Shown here piece by piece: positions 55,590 to 64,000 of a stretch of DNA of 64,000 nucleotides. The DNA is from Stratiolaelaps scimitus (taxonomy: Eukaryota > Arthropoda > Arachnida > Mesostigmata > Laelapidae), in the NCBI GenBank assembly GCA_019614645.1, contig JABWDB010000037.1:744001-808000 (forward strand), read 5' to 3'. The translations under genes and the position numbers were made by a program. Within the stretch, counting starts at the first letter, position 1; each line of letters opens with the position of its first letter. The notes beneath the pieces are model-generated. The model was not told where the DNA came from and ran no database searches. It saw only the letters and a list, made by a program, of their open reading frames with translations.

Positions 55590-56460
55590 ATGAAGTATCG
55601 AGGCCCTCTTGAACATCACAACACAGAGAGTAAATGGACTACAACTAACGTTTAACCCAATAAGCAGAATGATAGGACATTCTTTGGGGGGGGTCTGCAA
55701 ATCCAAGATGGGACACTGCCGGAAGAGGAATCATACAAATATCTAAGGGATTATGCTTGAGCAGGCCCAGAACTGTCTCTCGGAGCAAGAAAGAGATATG
55801 GACTGAACAGTTGGACAAGGCACTCAAGCAACTGCAAGCCCAGCCACTGTGGACACGCGGAAGGTTTGAGATTTCGAGAGTGTACTGGAACGCCGTCGAG
55901 TCACCCAGCCTAACCGACAGAATCGGTCCAAGAGCTCACCGAACTCAGGAGACGAGATCAATACGAGAGACTACGAGCACTGATATGGGCGGACAGCCAC
56001 GTCTACTGCAGTGCAACAACGCGGCCGTTGAAAACCAACCGCGTCGAAGGCAGCTAAAAACAACTCGTTGACAAAGATGCCATGTCGGAAAGAGACGATA
56101 TAGATATAAGGGAAAATCACCTAAGGAAACTGACAACAACAACAAGCACCGACGAGTGCAGGGACACTAAACTTTGAAGCTGCTCGGCAGTCAAACCTAC
56201 TGCGTCGACTGTGCGATCGAGCCAGAGAATATAGAACATGTGTAGCACACAGTAATGTCACACCGGACAGGCCGGGGTGGAGGGTAATTACTATCCTAGA
56301 GGCTGGGAGACAGACCACACCACCATCAAGAAACCAAAAGGTCATTAAGGAGCTGGGAGAGGAACAGGAAACATTTGTTGAGTAACCGCCCCTGTTATTT
56401 CGGACATGTCCGTTGTGACAGTCAAAATGAAGGCGGGCCCTGCCATGAACCATTTTAGTT
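55590..56460 (+). pseudogene. Decayed non-LTR reverse transcriptase, C-terminal part (second copy)
   Basis: Related to 7730-8600: corresponding landmarks are CGAGGCCCTC near 55598, AACTAACGTTTAACCC near 55645 and the motif reading LPEEESYKYL at about 55716-55750. Further on come a frame reading RRDQYERLRALIWADSH and a cysteine motif reading YCVDCAIEPENIEHV near 56195-56245, which fits the C-terminal knuckle (C-x2-C-PE-x2-HV) of many LINE polyproteins. Stops and frameshifts are numerous. It ends where a SINE-A copy begins. Clade not assigned. Confidence 0.65.
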
Positions 56461-56469
56461 GACGCATAG

Positions 56470-56617
56470 TAAAAGTAAGGGCGTTATTGGTTTATTAAAG
56501 GAGCTGCAATTGTTACAATGCTTAAGCTCTCTTATACGTCACGCAGCGGGGCTCGAACCCGCGGCATCTGGTTTTCGACAGCCAGAGACTTAGCCGTCCA
56601 AGCCACCGTGCTGACTA
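56470..56617 (-). repeat. SINE family A, full-length
   Basis: Very close to 31306-31456: AAAAGTAAGGGCGTTATTGG, TTTATTAAAGGAGCTGCAAT, TGTTACAATGCTTAAGCTCT, CTTATACGTCACGCAGCGGG, then B box GCTCGAACCCGCGG, the CTGG ... CCAG arm and the head to GCCACCGTGCTGAC. Confidence 0.83.
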
Positions 56618-56663
56618 TTTTTTTTGTGAAATAGAGATTCAACAAGAATGCTCTTGAGTTTGT

Positions 56664-56688
56664 GGATATATATATATATATATATAGA
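56664..56688. repeat. (AT)n microsatellite
   Basis: About 22 bp of AT. Confidence 0.9.
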
Positions 56689-58810
56689 TACTTTTTGTCT
56701 CCAACGTATTTCATGCTTATGATTTTGTTGTGATAGTGGGTTACGCCGCAAGTTGAAAATGATCAGGAGGGGCTTTAGCGTCCACGCGGCTGAAGCGTTA
56801 TCATTCTGATGTTGACCCTCTGCTCAAGAGACAATGTTTAGACGTTCCGCCTGAGAAGATAGACTAGAGATATAATATATTTTGCAAAACGAAGTAGTAC
56901 TCTTTTATTTTTAGGCGTAGAGCAAACACAATGTACACTTCTCCAAAAGCTCTTGACCCGCGCCCTCATACGGCGCCCGATCTGCATTTTTTTCTCGTTT
57001 GAAAGAAAGAGGCATTCAAAGAAATGCCCAACCTGTAAGGATATACCTCGCGGTCACTCCGGTAAGCCTGCCTTGACTCCGGTTTCCTGGTATCTCCAAG
57101 TCCTCAACGAGTCCTCATAGAAAGGTTCTCGTCGTCTTCGGCCCTTGGTCCTTCCCGTTCTTACGGTTGCGCCCTTGAGGTCCTGCGCGCTCGTGTGGCT
57201 TCTGCGGCCTCACGCGGTTTCGCCGCTATACTACTGCACACCCACACGTCTTTCGAGGCTGCGTCCTATGGCGAATGCGTCCTTACGCGATGAATTGTCT
57301 TCGCTACGCACACGCATTTTGTCACTCGTCGGTGCTGCCCCGTCAAGTGTTCCTAGTCCGACAGGCACTAGTCGTTCGCCAGCCACTGAGACCCCCCCCC
57401 TCTCCGCCCGCTTTCCTCCAGTGAATTTTAATCAGCCCATACGAGGAGACGCGAAAGGATACATCCGATCTAGCTGCAAGGCACTCAGTCGCACTATGGA
57501 TTTTCGAGTGAATTTCCTCGATAAATACGTACATAACCACGTCATCTACCGTAGGTTACATACATGATAACTATATGGAAGATGAACGAGGGCATAGTGA
57601 ATTTGTCGTCTTAACGTACGGACGCCTGTTTTCTGCTTGACGAAGCACAAATGAGCGGCAACTATGTCTGCTCTCCGAACTCATCGCTACTCGCTATTTT
57701 GTTTTCGATAATTACGAACGAAACCAGGGGCGATGGTGTCTGCTTATCGCCCCGAGTTCACCCCACAACCCTTTGGCTCTCGTTGTCTCTCTCTCTCCCT
57801 CTGAAAAGTTTGGACGAACGTTGACGCACACATTGAACATTGCGGCTCACTGACACGTTTTCAGATTGACACTTTTGCAGATTGCTAAACTAAGAGGAGC
57901 GTACCCATCATGTGGGCAGCACTGCAAGCAACCCGACAGCAGCGTTGCCGTAGGCTTCTCTACACTTTGATAGGTTGTCAATCAATACGCGGTAATATTG
58001 TGCGGCAATGGGCAACGATGGTGGTTGTTGTTTCAATTCGAGCTACTAAACTTGCTACGGTTTGCTATCGGGTCGCTAGCCGTAACAGCTTGAGAAATTA
58101 GCATCTGATTGCTGTTCCACTTAAGGGGTGTGTCTGCGATTGCTGAATAATAAACTAGACTGATTTAGCATAATAATACATCACGGGTACCAGTAGAACG
58201 ACTTGGCTCGCTGGGATGTGTTCTTGACTCCTCCACAAATCACCCTTCAGACACACATGGCTTTCAGGAGTTTCAGTGTCCCAGAGAGCTGAGCAGCACA
58301 GCCTTCAACGTTGGCAGTCTAAACAGGACAGGGCAGGCCAGACTTCATTTTTGTCAATTCATTGTCATGAACCATGCAACTCCATTACAACCTGCCGCTG
58401 ATAAGTTTTCACTGTGTCTGCACCCAGGACGGCACAGGTGATGGCAGGCCACAATCACCAACCCTCTGGAGTGACACCGATAACGTAGAGTATTGCTACG
58501 AGCCCGTGTAGGACACTCGAGTGTGGCTCGTTCAACCGAACACTTCCGGTAACTGCATCAGCAACGGCTAAAGGTGACAAGGCAATATGCAAAGTTTACA
58601 ACAAACAGCCTTTCGATCCGTTATCATTTGCTTCTGAAGCTCTAAAGCTTTATGCAAATGGCATAAAAGAGTTCCGGGTTGGCCTTGCCGGTGGTGTTCC
58701 CTTCGAAAGGTTCGCATCCTACAGAGAGGCGGAACAGGCACGATCTATCACATAACGGCAATGAGGGACTGTTCAGTGAGATGGTGAGTTCATGTTGTTC
58801 AATGTCCCTC
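56689..58810. other. No recognisable gene other than the open stretch at 57.1-57.6 kb
   Basis: It contains a CTCTCTCTCTCCCTCT run near 57787-57802. No repeats from the families above and no motif. Confidence 0.4.
57145..57567 (+). other. GC-rich open stretch of unknown nature
   Basis: A 140-codon frame in a locally GC-rich block. The part from the internal ATG at 57270 (MANASLRDELSSLRTRIL, then a proline/serine/threonine-rich stretch) looks more protein-like than most frames in the window and could be an exon or the start of a retroelement gag. No domain is recognised, there is no poly(A) or splice evidence, and a 65-codon frame is open on the other strand. I do not call a gene. Confidence 0.25.
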
Positions 58811-59030
58811 TATCGAAATGTTTTCGGGTTGAGTCTCAGCCTTAAACATTTAACGTCCACGGTATTGCTATATATGCTTTGCTTCGTAAGAGGGATAATT
58901 CCTTTTGAATGCAAATGGCGGTGCAACGGTGTACGGGAGATGGAACCCGGTGGATGTGCACCAGCGTCCATCGTCTCCGTACGGTTTGCCGAACGCAGAC
59001 GAACACGAAGGCACCACCACGCCCCGCTGC
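58811..59030 (-). repeat. SINE family B, near full-length
   Basis: Plus-strand tail TTTTCGGGTTGAGTCTCAGC, CTTAAACATTTAACGTCCAC, the GGTATTGC block, then AATGCAAATGGCGGTGCAAC and the head with a damaged B box (GATGGAACCCGGTGGATG) and CGTCCATCGTCTCCGTACGG, to about 59030. It resembles the copy at 1-215 in its head. Confidence 0.75.
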
Positions 59031-59054
59031 GGAGGGTCGACAAATGTTCTCTCC

Positions 59055-59185
59055 CCAAATGGCTATAAAAAGCCAGAGGTCGCAGGTTCGAGTCCCGTGT
59101 CGTGACGTATAAGAGAACTTAAGCATTGTAAAAACTGCTGTTCCTTTAATAAACCAATAAAGCTTTACCTTTACCTTTTGCCTGT
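59055..59185 (+). repeat. SINE family A, 3' two-thirds
   Basis: Begins in the head at the anticodon-arm-like AAAAGCCAGAGGTCGCAGG, B box GGTTCGAGTCCCG, then TGACGTATAAGAGAACTTAA, GCTGTTCCTTTAATAAACCA and ATAAAGCTTTACCTTTACCT at the 3' end. It abuts a family-B copy in the opposite orientation. Confidence 0.82.
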
Positions 59186-59485
59186 TACTTACGAAACGCT
59201 ACATGTCTAGACGCAATAGTAGTTCTCAAAGGTTTAATGGAGTCGTGATAAATGGTTATGCCATCAGATTCTACAAAATAACCGAACCCTTCATAAAATT
59301 GTCGTTCCTCTTCGCTGCACTAACGTGTAATGCTTAGTGAGTGCAATGACTCACTTTTCCCCCTATAGATAGAAACACAAACCCTGAAGATGTTCGACGA
59401 ATTTCAATTCCTCTGGTCAAGACCAAGCGACGAGATATATTAGAGGTTCACAAGCTATATCCTAAGTCTATTCTGTTAAGCGTAA

Positions 59486-59575
59486 ATTTTCAGGGCTAAC
59501 TCACAGCCAACATTTAAGGTCCACAGTACAACTACTTTCGCTACTGTATTCTGCTAAACCTGCCTTCCACTGATG
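59486..59575 (-). repeat. SINE family B tail fragment
   Basis: TTTTCAGGGCTAACTCACAG, CCAACATTTAAGGTCCACAG, TACAACTACTTTCGC correspond to the tail of the copy at window start. Head missing. Confidence 0.7.
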
Positions 59576-59635
59576 AGCTCTATACGAGCGATATACTATT
59601 ATAAAATAGTAATTGCAAGTGAAATGGTATGCCCT

Positions 59636-59714
59636 CTGTAAAGGTAAAGGTTTTATTGGTTTTTTAAAGGAGCTGCAATTTTACAGTGCTTAAGCTCTCT
59701 TATATGTCACGTAA
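59636..59714 (-). repeat. SINE family A body fragment
   Basis: TGTAAAGGTAAAGGTTTTAT, TGGTTTTTTAAAGGAGCTGC, AATTTTACAGTGCTTAAGCT, CTCTTATATGTCACG. It stops before the tRNA-like head. Confidence 0.8.
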
Positions 59715-60308
59715 TATATCAAGGTAAAGGTAATAAATATTGCTTGCTTTCTGGTAGGGACCTTGATGCAAACATTTCATGAGATATATATCGAGCAACG
59801 AAGAGATTTTACGGGTGCGTCAAACACACCCAACACGCAATCATTCACCGAGCCGTATTCGAGCAGAATTATCCCAATCGTACCATTGGGGAAGCAAATG
59901 TCCACCTTGTGCTTACGAATCATCGAAATTCACTACAGAACTTAATGGTTCTCGTTGAGATACGTATCTATATATCAAAGTTGCGAAACGTCTTCCGAGA
60001 TCAATCAACCTTAGTATATGATCGCGTATAGTATTACAGCATGTTGGCAAATTGTTGTTATTATGTGTGAGATGTATCGATACAAATTGATTACTTTTCG
60101 TCCTTCCAAGCAATTAGTACGGCTTCGGCCTCGGCCTGACACCGTGTAACCAATTATTGCATATTTATATTTTGTTTAACTAATTAGCAAATACAATTAT
60201 GGCATTATCAATTAATAAAATAGACGAATCACTAACTCATTTCGAATAGAAGAAGATCCTAATAGATTATTTTACATAACGTTTGGCGCTTGCTAACTGT
60301 TGCACTAG

Positions 60309-60309
<1 letters not shown>
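59715..60309. other. No recognisable gene
   Basis: AT-rich sequence without motif. Confidence 0.45.

Positions 60310-60342
<33 letters not shown>
60310..60342. repeat. (GA)n microsatellite
   Basis: About 32 bp of GA repeat. Confidence 0.95.
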
Positions 60343-60345
<3 letters not shown>

Positions 60346-60379
60346 CCCGCGGTATTAGCGGCTAAATCCACGGAATTCC

Positions 60380-60532
60380 CATTGTGGCTGTCGCCATCCA
60401 CCCGAGCGCGGATGAAAATTACTATTACGGTCAGTTTCAGCAGACCGTCTCTGTAACACCGGGGAGTCCGTCCGAAAAAGCAACCGCGGACACTACACGT
60501 TTAAGGCTAAGGGTCAACCCGGACACATTAGC
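60380..60532 (+). repeat. Possible SINE family B remnant
   Basis: Only the end is convincing: CGTTTAAGGCTAAGGGTCAA, CCCGG at about 60499-60523, the family-B tail in plus orientation. Upstream similarity is weak. Confidence 0.4.
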
Positions 60533-61499
60533 CTCTACGACACACACTAAGACCAATCGATGGGATATCTTGCAAAGAAACTTGTGCTGCCATATGTGCA
60601 TGATATGATATAGTATCTAATGCCAATCGATTGGGAACAGCGAGTCCCTTCTGTGATCGAATTTGCCAAGGCGTTCCTCAGAGTTTGTCGACGTCTCAGT
60701 AGCCTGATATGCCCATGCTCATATCGTCTCAAGGACAAATTGGCAATTTCAATCATTAACAAACGGTACAGTGATAATCAGGGATGCTTCATATATTCTC
60801 TCAAATAATTCACCGCAATATTTTTAGATTTCTCCCTGCAGCAACTGGGCAAATATCACCTCGAATCAATTAGAGCCGATCCTGCTCCAAATCGCTGCTG
60901 CTTCCGTGAGACTAGATTAGCATATTTGCATTAATTTACTAATGAGTACGATTTAATTTAATTAATTTGCATCGTAATTTACTACTCATTACGACTGACC
61001 TAGGCAAATAGGAACATATCGTTTCTAGATGCACATTATAGGAATGTATAACGCCGTTCTATGAATAAGTATTCAATTACATCGGGCGTTTATGATTTTT
61101 CGTAGTGCCGCCGCGGTGAGACCCATGTCACGCAAGGCTCAATATGCGTCTACGATCATTACACGCATGCCTGCTCAGTCAAGCAAAGGTGGACACAAAG
61201 CATCCTAGATACGTGCATACTGATATTGGATACATGCGCGAAATTCGGTTTGAAGATCTCAACGATTATGAGAAGGAGGCACGGGAAAGAGCAAGACATC
61301 AGAAAACAATGAACGTTTGTAATTCGGGAATAGATTATTAGACAGAAAGACCCGACCTAGAAGAAGATGAAAGAAATCAAGCCGAATAGAGAGTCCCATA
61401 CGAGAGCATTAATGTAAATGAAATCTCACTATAACATAATTAGCTAGATAATATCGGAACAAGATAGTATTATTTCGGCAAGGTATAATATGTTCATAT

Positions 61500-61500
<1 letters not shown>
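60533..61500. other. No recognisable gene
   Basis: Short frames only. The one at 61144-61341 is K/R/E-rich towards its end (YEKEARERARHQKT) but has no recognisable domain. Confidence 0.4.

Positions 61501-61581
<81 letters not shown>
61501..61581. repeat. (AT)n-(GT)n compound microsatellite
   Basis: About 67 bp of AT followed by about 14 bp of GT and a short G run, the longest AT repeat in the window. Confidence 0.95.
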
Positions 61582-61582
<1 letters not shown>

Positions 61583-64000
61583 GGGGAACATATGATATGT
61601 TCACTATATCTGAAGGACCTATACACCCTTGTGTTCTTGCAATCAGCCTGCGGTACAAGAAACCTAGAAATAACTACATCACAATACTCGAAAATCCAAA
61701 GTCTCTTACGAAAGAGGAATGAAGAGTACAGAACGCCCACTCATTTCTACGATCAGATTCGTATTGAACACTATAATAGTAGTCATATATGCCCATCAAA
61801 TAGTGTCATTTCTTTATCGGCTGGTCTTTCAATTGTGTTTGTTCATGGCAATTGCAATACATTGCCCACTAGACCCCCCTCCCCACTAAGCCGGGTATCA
61901 TATATAAACGTATGGCTATTTTGTAGTAAAACTTTCGGCATTGTCTAAATACCCTCGAGGCTACTAGCCATAGAGGCTTAAAGAAACGAGTGGAATAATT
62001 ATACTCATCTGGCGCCACAAACGTAAAAGATTAGTTGCAGCTAGTAATACATGATGTCGAGAAAATATCGATAATATAATCGCTAATTGTCGAATTTTAC
62101 TAAGTGCCATAAAGTACTACTATTGTTTTTGTACAAAAGGGAGCGGCCACAGCGATTTCTTTTCCCCCGAATTTGCATTTACAACCATTGATTGCTGCTT
62201 TGCAATATTTTCGAAACACCCGTATCGCGGAGGAATCTGAGCTGACCGACGCCAGCTGGTTAGCGTGGATTGGGCCCGGCCATCGAGAGCAAGGAGGCAA
62301 GCGTATTGATGTCGTCATCTGCATATATTATCATCTGTTAGAAGAGGCGCCTCTGTGTGTATCGTACGGCGATGCGCATTAGGATAACTACGCGAGTTCG
62401 CTATACATCAGCGTATACGCTGGGTTTCCCTTGGCTTCCAGTTGACCCGAATAGGTCCCCTGCAAACGCGAATTCAAATCTCCTAAATTTATTTTATAGC
62501 CACGAAACCATGCGACTCTTGTATGTGGTTGTGTGTGCGTGGGCGTGCGTATCTCGGAGAACACTTCAATACACTCTATAAGAACAAAAAAATATATATA
62601 ATAGTTACACGTATTATATACTTCGAATGGATATGCACAAAGATATTGAAGTTCTTCGTCGCGGAACGTCGTCCTTAGGTAGCTTTCTCGGATCGGTCTT
62701 CAACAGCCACTCGGAGCATAATACGCAAGAAGCATGAATATTCAAGATACGCTATTCCGCTATGCTGTAAATTGCATTCACCATTCCCATTTTGATGGCA
62801 TATTCGATAGTGGTGACGTGATGGGAGGACATGTGTATGATCGGCTCGTTGGTAAATATGTTTAGCGTATTGACATGCCTCGATCAAAAGTTGGCTACTT
62901 GACGCTTTAGAGGACCGAGATAGATAGAACGATGTCGACGTGTCACCGACGAGTTTACCTTGAATGCAACACTTAATCGCTAAATATCGCTGAAATCGTT
63001 ACATTTTTATTTATGGTTTATACAAAATTATTGCCCGCTAGCGTTACTGGATGTGAACTATAGGTTTCAGAAAATGAATCATGGAGAAATAGTAATAAAT
63101 GATACGACGTCGCCTGGTCGGGACTCGCGATTAGCCATGTGTCATATGAATGCCCCCTCCTACACACACACATACACACAATTTGTATATAAAATTTTAC
63201 ACAGTGCGGAAGTTGATTACCGCTTTCTTTGGTGTACCACGGTAGCTGTCACGGGGGCTTACTTACCGTCGCAGAACCTCAATATCAGGTTCAATGTACT
63301 GCGCAAGACTATAATCGCACTGTGGCACATATCCATTTTAGGTAGCTTCATCTCACACCTGCTCACGTGCAAGTGACTCAGAAAAAGCAAGCTTAATAGG
63401 CGCCCCCCTCCGCCAGCATCAAAACCAAACTTGCCCGAAAAGAAAAGGTCAAGACCTAACGCGTAGTTTTATCGACCACAGACAGATGTTATAGTTAGTG
63501 ACTCGGCTTGATGTACATATGCAATGCTTGGAGTTGACGGTGTATGGCAAAACCTAGATTTCTCGCTCATATTCCTATGGTATAAAGTAACATGATATGG
63601 CTATCTTATGCATAATTCTGTCAAAAAATTAATAAGTCATATACTTATTTCAAGATATTATATATTACCGAGTATATTACTATACATGGCGAAGATTATT
63701 GTGTATTGGCGGTGGCATGCCTGAAAGAGGGCATCTTACGCTAAGTAGATTGGCAGGAAGGCGAGTACACTGTGAACACTCCCTGCCGAAGATATTGAAT
63801 CGATATTTGTCAATATGTCTGTCAATATGGTCAAACGTGAATTTCCCAATTTGGCAAGCGGCGTTGCAGAAATGTATGACCACTGGCTTGGTTACGCTCG
63901 GAATTGTCTCGGAGCCCTGTTTCCCGGCTCACAACCAGATGCTCTATGAACGCCACAAGCTGTCACAATAATAAAGACATATAATCTAGATGCGCATTGA
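61582..64000. other. No recognisable gene
   Basis: Frames of up to 126 codons (61568-61948, 63053-63376) lack recognised domains. A short CACACATACACACA run lies near 63166-63181. Nothing else is supported up to the end of the window. Confidence 0.4.

Noticed and set aside
61501..61581. AT-rich replication origin or matrix-attachment site
   Set aside because: A pure AT/GT microsatellite alone is not evidence for either; such tracts are frequent across this window.

Overview
The window looks like gene-poor, repeat-rich nuclear DNA from a metazoan, most likely an arthropod. The reasons are an R1-clade non-LTR retrotransposon, a BEL/Pao LTR retrotransposon, a D34D mariner, a Tc3-like DNA transposon, several tRNA-derived SINE families and many (AT)n microsatellites. 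There are no operons, ribosome-binding sites or dense long reading frames. I could not support any host protein-coding gene. Spliced genes with short exons could still be hidden, because exon prediction needs transcripts or homology searches. The species is not determinable from the sequence alone; a chelicerate is only a guess.

Layout: 1-215 is a tRNA-derived SINE (family B). 1999-3334 is a 5'-truncated R1-like retrotransposon on the minus strand with a poly(A) tail and a 14-bp target-site duplication. 5.1-6.7 kb holds two SINE-A copies, and 7.7-8.6 kb a decayed non-LTR reverse-transcriptase fossil with a small minisatellite. 8.6-18.6 kb is essentially unannotatable apart from AT microsatellites. 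18.6-20.25 kb holds a fragment of an uncharacterised retroelement polyprotein, broken by a full-length mariner (18966-20247) with an uninterrupted 377-codon frame. 21154-26000 is a rearranged BEL/Pao element with three LTR copies, scrambled and partly inverted gag/pol pieces, and one outer 5-bp duplication. 31.3 kb has another SINE-A. 33615-35188 is a Tc3-like transposon with near-identical 229-bp terminal inverted repeats and a dead transposase. 35.5-38.7 kb has SINE-B and SINE-C copies. 39.2 kb and 46.85 kb have striking hairpins. 53.3 kb has a 32-bp tandem array. 55.3-59.7 kb is a cluster of SINE-A and SINE-B pieces around a second copy of the non-LTR fossil. 60-64 kb has GA and AT microsatellites and nothing else recognised.

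The most unusual object is the BEL/Pao composite. Its outer ends are proper LTR termini flanked by CACTG on both sides, but inside it the gag, protease, RT-end, RNase H and integrase-end pieces are out of order, joined at short microhomologies, and one piece is inverted next to a third, central LTR. The LTR copies differ at only a few bases, so the rearrangement appears recent. Other informative points are the structurally complete mariner, the mismatch between near-identical Tc3-like ends and a broken transposase, and three SINE families, each present several times.
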